DNA from: Pelodera strongyloides
Lineage: Eukaryota > Nematoda > Chromadorea > Rhabditida > Rhabditidae
Assembly: GCA_036852015.1 (NCBI GenBank)
Contig: JAANDG010000072.1
Location: 124,001-188,000 of the forward strand
Reading direction: 5' to 3'
DNA: 64,000 bases
Position 1 is the first letter of the stretch, and the number at the start of each line of letters is the position of its first letter. The notes beneath the pieces were generated by a model. That model worked only from the letters and a program-made list of their open reading frames with translations, searched no databases and was not told the DNA's origin. This document shows, piece after piece, positions 51,001 to 62,962 of this stretch. A program made the position numbers and the translations under genes.

Positions 51001-54000
51001 AATGGCCACGTACCAGTCACCAAATGTTTTTTTTCGGTAAAAACTATTTGGTGACGGGCCAATGACGGGTTTTCTGTGTTTTGGCAATTATTTCGTTTTG
51101 CTGTGTCGTAACACTAAAACATTTAGACGATAGAGACTCCATTCCAACCGTATCAAACTGCCGCACCACCCACCAAAAGACCCCCTCAGCCTCCCCAGCC
51201 TCCCATAAGGACCCAACCACCAACACGACCTTACACTCCCACATATGAAACCCAGGTATTTACACCGAAGCGATTGGTTTATTTTACAAACCGATTCAGC
51301 TGTAAACTTAGTACATTTGCAGATTTTTATAGGATATGTTTTCAAATTTGTTTTTGAAATTAAACCAAAAGGAAGTTAACAAATTATATACGAGATGGAT
51401 CAATTAGCTGATTGTTTTGCATGTTGTTGTTCTCAGACTCCAACACGTCAACCATTGAACATTCCAACGACGACCCCCCAATCGTACCGCAGCATCAACA
51501 ACCCGTCACCACCTAATGTGAAGCCGAACGTCATTAAGCTTGGTGAGATAATGTGAAAATATTTTCTGGTTTTTTCAAGCGGCAGGACAAGTTAGGTGCT
51601 GATTCATACGTTTTTGGTTAAAGAATGTGTAATGTGTATGCACGAAAATGTTATAACAATGTCCCTTTTTCAGGTGGCAGCAAGCAATCAGGAGTGGGCG
51701 TCCGTTGCGCTTTGAATACGGATTGTATGATCGGTGCTTATTGCAATGGCAACACGAACCCCCCGACATGTCAATGTCTTTCTACCCACGTCAACGTGGA
51801 CAGCCGCTGCGAGAAGGGTAGGTACTTGTTATGATAAGGTTCTTGATTTTCCCACATAAACTATGTCAGGTTATATGGAAGCAACAAGATGCTTCATGGA
51901 CATTAGTGTCGCATGCGTTCAAGATATTAAATCAACATTATCAGAGAGTTATAACATCTAGAATACTTGCCTTACTATGTTTTTCACCAGTACAGTAGAT
52001 TGCGTGAGTGTTGCTTTTTACTTTCGCTTTTGAAGTGGCAAAAGAAAAAACGCTTCATTTTGTTTGCTAGACTGGATTGAGAACATTATTTTGTGTGATA
52101 TTTCGTGCCGTCAATCAATGGGAGCATACAATTGATTTAAAAGACTAAGGGCAGAAATAAAACCAATGAAGTAAGACACCTCCTAGAGATCAGTAAATTG
52201 CATATTGTGCATTCGAAGCCACTTGAACTTTTTATAAGTATGCATGATTCCTTTCTATTTGAATATGGGTTGCATTAGCCGGGGTCCGCTCTATCATAAC
52301 GTTTTAATTAGAGGGATTTTACATACAGCTTACTAGTTGAAAGAATATGTTGATTGCATGCTCTCTGGGTTTCCAGTGATCTACCCGGGCCAAGCGGGAT
52401 GTCAGAGTGACTCACAGTGTTCCGCCGCTTATACTGGAACATCGTGCATCGACCGCGTTTGCGTATGCCCAGCCGGCAATAAGGCAGTCGACCAGACATG
52501 CGTCCCAGGTAAGGCCTGAAAACATGATTCATCTCTTCCCCAACAAAATAATGCTACTAAAATACTGTTTCTAACCCAACGATAGTTTAACACTAAAGAA
52601 TCCCTTGCTTGACATGAAATTAACCTTGTATTAATGATAGGTGCTCGAAGCGAGCCATCTCCCTAAATGGTCTATTGTGTGTTCCCGTGAATCATTTAAA
52701 TAACATATTCCCATAACGCTTTTATCTCTAACTAACCTCCTCTTCTAGGCTCGGCTCAAACCTGTACCGCAACAAAAGACTGTCCAATAACCCTGCATTG
52801 CATGCATCAGTACTGTCTGTGCCCTGATACTACGGTGCTTCATTATGGAAAATGTGTCCTTCCCTCTAAACTAACATGTACGACATCCCTTGAATGTCCT
52901 TACGGAATGCAGTGCGCCAATGAGGAGTGCAACTGCTTAACTGGGATTCTTATACATGGAATGTGCTTTATCAGTGACAATGAGAGCCAGTCGAAGAAGC
53001 AGAAACGACAATTCAATTCATTCGCTAGCATTCTCGATGCTCCTTATTCACACACAGCGATAATACTCGTGGAAGAAGGTGTGCTACTATCGTTGAACGG
53101 GCCTACAAAGCGTAGAAAGAAAGTGAATGCAAGACAGAGTCCAATTTCTGAAGATAAGCGGCCTATTGTGAAAAGACACGTTTCGGAAGGCAACTTTTAT
53201 AAAGGATCTGAGAGTCCGGAATCCTCGAATCTTGTCCTCAATCCCGTCGAAGCAAGTGTACTTAATCAAGAAATTCACAAATCATATGCAAAGTTGTTGT
53301 CAAAGTTGGAGATGCCGAACCCTGAGGAAGATCCGACAGAGGTCAATCTGCGAAGGTCACTACATAGCGAATCCCAGACAAACGAACTAATGGATGACGT
53401 CACCGACCTGCTCTATAAGATTGATTCAAATCCCGACTTGATAGCTGAACTCAGAAATAAACGACAACAATCTGCGGCCGATTCCATGGTATGTTGGCCG
53501 GGAGCTGAACATTGTGCAAATAAAAAAGGAGTCTGTATCAATGGTGTTTGTCATTGCATCAACGGATATGAAGAACGAGATGGACAATGTGTACCGAAAT
53601 ATCTGAAAGTCGGCGCTTCCTGCCAATCGGAACTACAGGATTCAGAAGCGACGGAATACAAATGTGGCCCAAACACTGAATGTATCCAAGGAGTGTGTGT
53701 CTGTGTGACGGGCAATTGCTCTGGAAGTAAACCGGTGAAACTCGGCAAGGATAAGTACTGTGCAGAGGGAACAAAGTACAAGGTGATTATTTAGCATTTG
53801 ATTGTCAGATAATCTTGTAATGCTTAACATATTATGTAGAAATAAAAAAACGAGCATATATTAGTGAGATGAGACAAATGATAATAAATTGAAAAGATGG
53901 AGAATTTTTTTCATACAGAAAAATAAACAATTTAGCACGGGAAATGCGTGGACGCTCCTGGTGCTTACAAGTCTGTGGGAGATGCATGTGCTACAAAAGA

Positions 54001-57000
54001 TCGATGTAGTGGTGGATCGATATGTCTCAATGAATCATGTCAATGTGTGAATGGTTCAACAGAGAGGATTGGCAAGTGTGTCCAGTCTCCATCTGGCCGA
54101 TGTCTTCATGGAGAAAGTTGTCAAGGCGACAGTGTGTGTGATCTCGGAGTATGTAAGTGTCCGCAGGGAACATCACTAAAGGACGATCGATGTCATACCG
54201 TGCATGCACCTCCCGGAGCAAGTTGCCAAGCCGGCCAGAAGTGCGTTAATGGAAGTGTCTGCCGCTTTGGAGTTTGCATGTGTACTGCGAAAAACTTTGC
54301 AATGAATGGACAATGTATTCCTAAGCAGACGGCTATTGCGGTTAAGCAGCCAGCCCCGATCAGCACAAGAATTCGAAACGGAGCAGTGCAATCGACCACT
54401 ACTCAAACTTCGACGCAAACCACAACATTGACAACATTGCTAACAAGTACGTCTACGACAACAACTGTATCGACAACACAACAAACAACCACACAATCCA
54501 CGACAACACATATAGTTCAAAAAGAGGAGCGTAATCCTGGTTCTCAATGTGAATTGGAAAATCACCAATGCACCGGTGGCGCAAGGTGCATTGAGGGGTC
54601 TTGCATATGCAGGGAAAACGAAGTAATCATCAATGGAGAATGCGCAGGAAGCGTTGAACAAGCAACTGAACTTATTAGAAATGTGAACGTCAGTGCTCCT
54701 GGACAAAAATGTGACGACGCAACTAGATGTACTGGTGGATCCGAATGTATTGAACGAGTATGCGCCTGTCCTCTCGGCACTACAACATCTTACGGGGAAT
54801 GCAATGAATCTGTCGAACCAGCAGCTGTTTCCGATGGCCTAGTGGCCGGTATCGAGTGCAAGCTAAACATGGAATGCCCACATAGAACCGAGTGTATTCG
54901 TGGAGTGTGCAGGTGCAAAAAAGGTGAAACAATAGTGAATGGAATCTGTCGACAAGCAATTCACGAAGTGCTGCCTGGTGGCAAGTGCGATTCGAAGAAA
55001 GGATATGACTGCGTTGGTGAGGCACACTGTCATTACGGAGTCTGCGTATGTCTCCGACCACTGATCAGTTTCGGAAGTGAATGCGTTCCTCAGTCAACAC
55101 TTCAGGTTGTAGAACCTGGATCTGCATGCGACCTCCACTCAATATGCGGTGGGGGATCTCAATGCATAAAAGGAGTTTGCTTATGTGCTGCAGATCACGT
55201 GAAGGACGTCAATAAAAAGTGTGTGCCCAAGTCAATGGTGTATCCGGTGTTCCATAAGATTCGCGCATCCACCGAAGAAGTACCTGTCCTGCTTTCCGCT
55301 ACACAGAATCAAGAAAGAGTTCGCGAGGTAATGGATAAGGCCAAAGTTCTTCCGACGGTCGGAGATCCCTGCGACGATTACTGTCGTGATGGAGCCACGT
55401 GCACACTTGGATTTTGCCAATGTATCGGCGAGTTTTTCAACTATAACGGCCGGTGTCTTCACAAGGCCGAAGCAACCAACATGTTCGAAAAGCAGATTCG
55501 CGGAAACGAATTCCGTCCGCCGACCGAGTTTCAGCCAAACACGCTTGGAGTAATTACAATGCCTCCATTGCAGCGGAATTCAGTGAACCAGGCTGGAGTG
55601 AATCAAGTTCTCTATGGTCACTCGTGCTACAACAACTCCAACTGCCCAATGAATTCATACTGTTTTAACTCATTATGCAAATGCTTTAACGGGTACCGAG
55701 CAGTTGCTGGATATTGTGAAACGATGATACCACTGGGAGGCAGATGCGCATCTGCCAATCAATGCGAGGGTGACGCCACATGTACATCGGGTGTATGTGT
55801 GTGTTCAAGCGGTCCGGCAGGCAGCAAAAGGTGCAGACCATCCAATCTCGCCCATCCAGGAGATCCATGCACCAAGGATCAAATATGCTCTTACAACTCT
55901 TATTGCAGTACTGTTAGTGGTGTATGTGAGTGTCCGAGTGGCATGGTGACCAGTGAAGACAAATGTGTACAGACATTGGATACCACAGGAAACGACTGCA
56001 TGACGAGTCGCAATTGTCATAAGTTCAGCTACTGTGACAATGGTTTCTGCATTTGTAAGAATGAATACCTCCTTGCCAACGGTTTCTGCATTCCGCATCC
56101 GCATCGAGTGACCAAAGACGACCTTTTGGATCTTGTGAAACCGACACTGGCAGGAGGATTTCCTGCTAACGGAGAACAAGATCCCCGCAGGTTCGCCAAC
56201 AATGGCCCAGATCCAATGCTTCAAGAAAGGATTCGAGCTGATTTTGAGCAGCAAATGGCACAACAAACCATGATCCGAGAAATGCAAAGTCAACAGACGG
56301 AGAATATCAACTTTCAACAAATGCCGAAATCAATGACTGAGAGCCCTATGGATGTTGAGGGTCTTTTCGGAATACCAGAACAACCAACAACTGCTCCAAC
56401 CACCCTGTCACTGAACGTACAGTCGGTGCACAACCTCCCACCATTCAGTTTCACAGCTCCAAACTCTCCCTTCCCAGATAAACCACTTCAGATCAACGTG
56501 ATGCCACCTCAAGGAACAAATCAGATGATGATATCATCAGGAGACACAAACATGAATGCTCGGGAAGTGATAAGTACCGAATCAGCGAATTTGTTTGAAC
56601 CAGACGTTCCAAATTTGTTCCCGAATCCTAACGGAATGCTGCCGATCGCATACGGAAGGCAACCAAACAAGCAATCAGGTGTCATAAACAAGAATATGAA
56701 TGTAGCCATGCCTGAAGATAGACCTTCACTGAGGTCAACGTCCCAAACCCAGGACCAGTCAGGCAATGACGCTCGCAGAACACTGCCCACAACAATAGCA
56801 ATGCCCGGCGAATACTGTGGTGAAGACGGTCTTTGTCTGGGCAATTCATTCTGCGTTCAATCACATTGTCGTTGTCCGAAAGGAAGCTTTGCGGAAAATG
56901 GGATCTGTATTAGGAGGAATCACAGACGACCATCCAATGGGGAAGAGAAATTCGTCGAAAATGAAGTCGATTCATCGGACGCTGAAGTTGAAAACGAGAG

Positions 57001-60000
57001 TAACGAGGACGTTGATGAAAGGCGACAATTCTCAAACCCACTGCAAAGCTGTGAACAAGGTGAGTTCTGCACCGGAGGATCCAATTGCAAAACAATCAGT
57101 GGACTCGGACAACTATGCGAATGCCCGGATAATATGTTAGCGATAAATGGGGAATGTGTTGAGTTACCCAAAAGAGCTGTTGTAGCTGGAATTGGTGACC
57201 GATGCGCTGAGGGACAAATATGCCTTGGGGGCGGCAAGTGTATGGCCGGTGCATGTTTATGCGATGGCGGCAAACAGGAAGTATTCGGAATCTGCATTCT
57301 TCTCTCTAAACCAGGAGATGCTTGCCTCAATGGGGAAGTATGCGCCGAAGGTTCTGTATGTTCAAACGGAAGCTGTGTCTGCCCAAAAGGCTCAGTTCCG
57401 AAAAGGGATGTCTGCGTTATTGTATCGGAGATCAATGGGATGCCCGGCACAAGATGCGACTCAGATGCTGATTGCATTGACCAGGCATTTTGTTCAAGAT
57501 TGCGTTGCTCATGTCCAGCAGGAACGGTGGTATATGGAAAGAGATGCGTCCGTGCGGAACAGATAAAGCTTCCAACCGAAGCGTGCGGGTACGACAGCAT
57601 GTGTGTGAACCAATCACAGTGCGTAGATGGATACTGCACATGTCCATCAGGAACAGAAAATCGCGAGGGATCATGTGTTAAACAAGGAACAGTTGCCAGA
57701 AGGGAGAAGCGAACACTGAATGGACCTGACAATTACAGTGAGTTCACCAAGCACCTCCAACCACTGCTTAAGTTTCCAGATAATGCATACGTGAGTTCTA
57801 TGTTTCCTTGGTCGACAGGTACAACACACACTTACGTCACTCCATATAACCGACCGCAATCAATCGTACAGCTTGTATTTGCACTAATCAATGCACTTGT
57901 TATGCTTTTTGATATTGTTTCGCAACTAATAAGTGCTCTTTTCAAACCGTTTTAGTTTTAACTAACTTCTGTCTGCAGTTTACCTTTTTCTACTAACTGG
58001 AATCTAATTTTTGTTCAGATCAGTGCACAATATTTTGTATATTGTTTTATATGCATGGTTTAAGTTAATGCACTCCCCGATCACACAAATATTTCAGTCA
58101 ATGAAGTGATCACTTCTCCGCCAGGAGGCAGCTGTTCCGATGAAAGAGAATGCACTGGAGGTGGGTATTTACGGTTTCAATTCTTGTTAATTGCAATTGT
58201 TTAAAAATAAAACCATACAAGTCAGTTGCACGCGATACAGATTGCATGCTTTGAGAGTTTCGGAAAAGTTTTTATTGGAATGACGAGAAATTTGTTAATA
58301 TAGAAAATGATAACAGAAAAAAAAGAATGGAACCTTCCAAAAATAAAAGTGATGTCAAAACCAACAAGAGTTGGGGTGAATTACTATAATACGCGTTTAG
58401 GATCTGTCTGTCGTGAGGGTTGGTGTATCTGTCCTCATCATACTATGATTGTGCAAAAAGGAATATGTGTGCAAACGCAAGTGCGTCCCACAGTGCCACC
58501 TAAGGTCGCACCCGTGGAACATCACACCTACACCACCAAACAGATCTACACAAATCCCCCAACACAACCGCCCACGACCCGCACTCCTCCACAAACCCAA
58601 CGGCCTATGCAACTCCCTACAAAACAAGGAAGAAAGGCAACACCTGGTTCTAAATGCGGTAAGCCTTTCATGATTTAATGGGAATCTTTTACTATCCTTT
58701 TTAAATATTGCGTTCCTTTTGAATAAATGATAGTAATCTTATTGGTGATCTGAAAAGGAACAAGCATAGCTCAAAAGGCAACCCACATATACCGCGTCGG
58801 TAAGCAGTATACTGAAAAGTGACCGAACTACAATACAAGATACGAGCTACAAAGAAAACGGACAAGAAAATGAAATAAATTAGTTTAAGTTTAGCACAAA
58901 TGTAGCACAAACAAATTGATTGTAATTTGTAATCATGCGTTTGTTGATACTTTCAGGACCACTAGATGTCTGTGTCGGTGGATCAATGTGCGTCGAGGGC
59001 ATGTGTCTCTGTCCGGCGGGAAGCCGTGCCAGTGATAACGGCCGTTGTGAGGCTGCGGCCGCAACCACCGCCCGCCCCAGCGCTGCGCCAGGTGAACATC
59101 GTACCCGCCCCGTCACCCACAGTCCCCAACAGCCCCGCAGGCCCACCCCAGCCAGCATTGAAGTGACACTAACCCCTAACCCGGGTCAGTCCGACCTCGA
59201 CTACGATGACTCCGAGTGCCGCGCCGTCGGTCTTATCTGCAGGGGCAACACGATTTGTGTGAATCGTTCATGTCAGTGCCCAGTCGGTCATCTGCTACTC
59301 GGTGACGCTTGTGTGCCCCCTGGACAGGCCATCTCGCGTAACAAGGCAAACCGAAAAGGCAAAAGCTGGAGCCAAGGTTCGCACCCTTCACATCCCTTTC
59401 GTTTCAAACAACTTACACGGATTACTCATATGTATTTAAGATTTATAAACAATATATTTTGACATTGTGCCCAAGCATTGACCATTTGGAAAATTTTGAA
59501 CCCCTATTAACCAAAAATGGCAGTCCGATCGTGGATATATTATGAATCGGTATGACAGAAAACGTGTGTGAGGTCCGTGTATGTTGTGATCATTTGCAGT
59601 CGTCTTAGGTTGTGGGTTTGTTAGACACATATAGTACAGAAATGACATCAAAAGTATACGAAGTTACTGTTATCTTAATTATTTCATTAAATGAAGGCAT
59701 CAATTGTAGGTAATCACAATTTTTGGTTGTACGCACAGAGCCCGCTTATGCAATTTTTTTCGACAAGAGCTTTAAGCACATCCACGTGTGCACAACATGC
59801 AATTCATCACACACACAAAAATACACTTTACACTTTACACAATGCAATACATTCATTACACATTTCAGTCGGGTTACGGTATGGGTAAGTACATTGAATC
59901 ATTTAGTAGGAATGTATTTTTGTGAGAAAAACTAATTTTTGCTCCTTGAACAAAATCACTGAAAAAGTAACAACTGCGCTAAACATCAATGTCGTTCCCT

Positions 60001-62144
60001 ACAAATCGGGCTAAATTTAATAACACTTTCTACATTAATATAACATTCCATTAGGGTTCAATATAAAATAAATAAATAAAACTAAAACCTTGGTGTGTTT
60101 TTTTTGCGTGTTAACAAGACTCACTTCATTGCTGGCCGTGGGATGTTTCTCATAAAAAATGCGCAACTTTACTAAATATTAGTCATAGTCATAAGTGCTT
60201 TAAGATATCCACTGTATAGAGCTCGACCATGTGAGAGGGTTAATTGTGAAAATATTTAGCTGGTTCAGCATCTGCCAAGTACTCCCGGCCCGGTGAGGAC
60301 TGTTCCGAAGGTGAAATGTGCACTGGAGGTTCTCACTGCGGAGAAGGACTACAACCGTTCACCAAGGTTATTCTTTTATTGATACGTTTTTATTTGTACG
60401 GAGTATCAACCAGTGCCAACCGTTATAAGAAGAAAACAACTTTACTATATATCAATGATCAAATAAAGCTGTGATTTTAGTCATGCGTTTGTCCAGCGGA
60501 CAAGCCGGTGATCCGAGGCGATTTTTGCGCGGCCGAGCAAGCGATCAACGCAGGGGCTGGACAACAGTGCTCGCATGGTGTTCGATGCATTGGAGGATCT
60601 ACGTGAGTCCTAAAAAATATTTGCTTTTTTTCGTTTGGCGTAGTTCCTATATTGAATAAGTGTTACAAGAAAGGCAGCTAGTTAGTATAGCGCAGTGCTG
60701 AACTAAACGAGGGTAGTTTTGTCCTAATTTATTCATCCTCCATTCAGATGTGTATCTGGATGGTGCCGATGTGCTAATGGAATGATGGCTTTCAATGGAG
60801 AATGTGTGCCCCGGCCCACTTCCCCGCCGACAGTTACTGTTCCACCTACCACGGAACAAATTCAAACAATCGCACCCAGATACTCAGCCCCACACAATCC
60901 ATGCGATAATGGAGAGAAGTGCACCGGAGGATCAAGGTGCGAGCCTGAATAAGATTTACCCAATTTTCCTATAGATAGTCTTGTTTTTCCTTATTTTATG
61001 AAATTATAGGCTTTAATAAATGTGTTGGAAATCATCCAGCCAAAATGTTTAGGTGTGACGACGACACTGGAATGTGTATGTGTCCTAGCGGTCAAATCGT
61101 AATGGGCACTCAATGCGCGTACCCTCCTACCACTGCCCCTGCACCTAAGGGTAAGTTCTTGCGTGAAAAGGCCGTTTATGAACGAATGACTTATTTTTTT
61201 ACGACTACCATGTGTGTGTTCCCACCTGTGCGCTTGAAAACAGTATGTTCTCCCTCACACTAATCTGCGACTTAGATGTTCCCTCGTCGTTCATACATTA
61301 ATATAACAAAGAATCCCCAACACGTTGTTGTTCAGCTGAATGCTCTGATAACTCTCATTGCCGTGACAATCGTATGTGTGTTAGTGGAAGATGCAAATGT
61401 CGTCCAGGATATGTGGACAACATGGGGCGGTGTGACCCGCTAGAAGGTATGTTATATCTCCGAATCTAACACATCAGAAGTCCGTAACCGAAATTATCAT
61501 TTAACCTGAGACATAGTTGAATTGTCGATGAAGTTGCTGCTGCTAACAATTGCTGACCAGTGGTTTAATTTTTTTAAATTTACATCTACCTAGAATTGTT
61601 TCTTGTAAGTACTAAGATATACATATGCGTTGTAATCTAAATCGTGTCGTTGCAAGCGTGTGTTTGCAGTGAAAGACCTAAAAAGTGTATTTGTTCTCGT
61701 CTCCTCTGTGTGTGGTTGTCATTGTCCTACTAACCTCTGATTACAGCTGTTGAGTTCAACGAGCGTCCGGCCCCCGTATCGTATGCCAGACACAAGGTCG
61801 AAACACTCGCAGAAGAAGAGACTGAGGACTCTGAAGCCACAACGCGTATGCGAGCCACCCCTCGACCTCGTGTCAAGGGTCCGCCCATCAGAAGGCCGAA
61901 GCCAAAGACGAAGAGTGGTTCTTCTGGAAGATCCGGAGGAGGTTCATCTGGTGGCATGTCGTCGTTAAAGACAGGCAATGGAGATGGTAATTGCCCGCCA
62001 GGCAACGAGCCCACAAGAGAAGAATCATCAGGCAGAATCATAATGTGCAATGGTATTGAGCCCAATTGTCCCCCGCGATCCTATTGCTATATCACCTCTG
62101 GTGGATTTGCCGCCGAAGAGTATAACTGTTGTAAATCTTGGTAA
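45060..62144 (+). CDS. Giant secreted EB-module protein with N-terminal chitin-binding-like domain
   Basis: 26 exons: 45060-45102, 46376-46487, 46631-46752, 46882-47072, 47326-47433, 47595-47754, 49077-49232, 49748-49885, 50093-50227, 50354-50529, 50677-50784, 51127-51255, 51437-51542, 51674-51817, 52377-52508, 52749-53782, 53936-57737, 58098-58160, 58401-58658, 58957-59376, 60269-60366, 60481-60602, 60748-60936, 61053-61150, 61336-61446, 61747-62144. All phases agree, giving 2850 aa. The start [14 protein letters not shown] is a signal peptide. A six-cysteine chitin-binding-like domain follows, then low-complexity linkers and more than 30 modules of the form CxxGxxCxGGSxCxxGxCxCPxG...C, typical of nematode EB domains. 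The final exon carries a different cysteine-rich domain ending NCCKSW. Dibasic sites (KKQKRQ, RREKR) may be processed. The role is probably structural, in cuticle, eggshell or another extracellular matrix. Exon 4's end could be 47060 instead of 47072. Confidence 0.85.
46376..46752 (+). other. Chitin-binding (peritrophin/CBM14)-like domain of the EB protein
   Basis: Two exons encode about 78 residues with the spacing LPCN...[14 protein letters not shown]...[22 protein letters not shown] cysteine pair, an aromatic pair before CPNRM, and a final FDFVNQQC match the pattern of CBM14 domains that bind chitin in nematode eggshell and arthropod peritrophic proteins. Domain identity is by pattern only. 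Confidence 0.6.
47755..49076 (+). other. EB gene intron 6 (1.3 kb)
   Basis: Bounded by GTAAGT and TTCTATAG. It contains short open frames on both strands (48500-48800) with no recognised motif. The other long introns, 45103-46375 and 59377-60268, likewise show nothing I can name. Confidence 0.65.
50888..51078. repeat. Inverted/direct repeat cluster of TTTGGTGAC in EB intron 11
   Basis: The motif ATTTGGTGAC or its close variant occurs in plus orientation near 50894, 50933, 50955 and 51046, and as its complement (GTCACCAAAT) near 50994 and 51016. The ends also carry CGGTTTTTTCGTGGGCC and GGGCCAATGACGGGTTTT-like sequences. It could fold back on itself and resembles a foldback or MITE-type element. 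There is no ORF. Confidence 0.6.
53936..57737 (+). CDS. EB gene exon 17: 3.8-kb exon with 19 EB modules
   Basis: One uninterrupted frame of 1267 codons, starting HGKCVDAPG after ATTTAG and ending in phase 1 at a strong donor A|GTGAGT. I count 19 cysteine modules by eye. They are broken up by a Thr-rich mucin-like tract (about 54390-54520), a Met/Gln/Pro-rich spacer (about 56100-56800) and a short acidic spacer (about 56930-57030). RREKR near 57702-57716 is a likely proprotein-processing site. Elsewhere in the gene modules are encoded about one per exon, so the intronless block is unusual. Confidence 0.88.
57738..57955 (+). CDS. Possible alternative C-terminus by retention of intron 17
   Basis: If the donor at 57738 is not used, the frame stays open for 72 more codons. 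These include the hydrophobic run [19 protein letters not shown] near the end, then [10 protein letters not shown] and TAG. A hydrophobic C-terminal tail after a secreted ectodomain would suit membrane or GPI anchoring. No obvious AATAAA follows the stop within the intron, so this may be chance. Confidence 0.35.
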
Positions 62145-62684
62145 TCAAGAACCCATACCCGCATATGTACAGTATTTTTTTTGTTAATTTATATAAGAAA
62201 CAAGAGCACAACCCAAAGTTTTTCTATTCTAATTTCACTGATATTCTTTAATCGCAGATCAACCTTCAACGTTTTCCACGCGCCGCGTCGTGCGCCGCGA
62301 AATGTGTCTCAATTCAGTTTGTACTTTGATCGTCTAGTCATACGTCCCGTATACATAGTATCGCCACTCCAATCTACGTCTTTCAAATCCCTTTTTGTGT
62401 TGTGGTTATTTGTGTGCCGTGTGTCATGTTCGTACGCTAATTTGGCTTTGTTCCCTAATCAGCAGCTCTCTTCCATGCAGTTGTGGAAGTTGCCTTTTGT
62501 GAAGGTCACAATTTACATGTGCTTTAAATTTACTTCGATTTTTGGCGCGCTCCTAAAACTTAAAAATTTCAATAATGTAATGTTTTCAACAAAGCCAGAT
62601 GTTATACGCCCATAACTCATGAAAATGCTGTCGAATGCTAACTTATAAATTATATTTGTTGTGTAGATTGTGCTTCAGATTCCT

Positions 62685-62690
62685 AATAAA
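62685..62690 (+). terminator. AATAAA polyadenylation signal for the shorter EB transcript
   Basis: Located about 540 bases after the TAA at 62142-62144 and before the next EB exon at 62963. A second AATAAA overlaps 62694-62699. It supports a genuine transcript end at the 62144 stop. Confidence 0.5.
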
Positions 62691-62962
62691 TGAATAAATT
62701 AATATTTACTCAACGTGTTGTGTGGTGCTGTTGTTTTGTGGTGTGCAATGAAGCTCGTGTGAATGAATCGTATTGATGTGTTGACATTAGAACATTAGTT
62801 GCAAAAACAATTTGAATGACAAGAACGATAAGCTACTATCTGTGTAATAATGGGTCAACAAAAAATATGAAATTTTCGTTCGCTGCCGTTTGGCTGACTA
62901 GTGCTTCGTCTTTATTAAGCTTGGATATAAGAAAAATTACTTTGACAAAAATATAATTTTAG

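Noticed and set aside
54027..57859. Many open frames opposite the giant EB exon, including a 270-codon minus frame at 56920-57732
   Set aside because: They mirror the low-stop composition of the plus-strand coding exon and show cysteine/serine patterns complementary to the EB modules; they are shadows.
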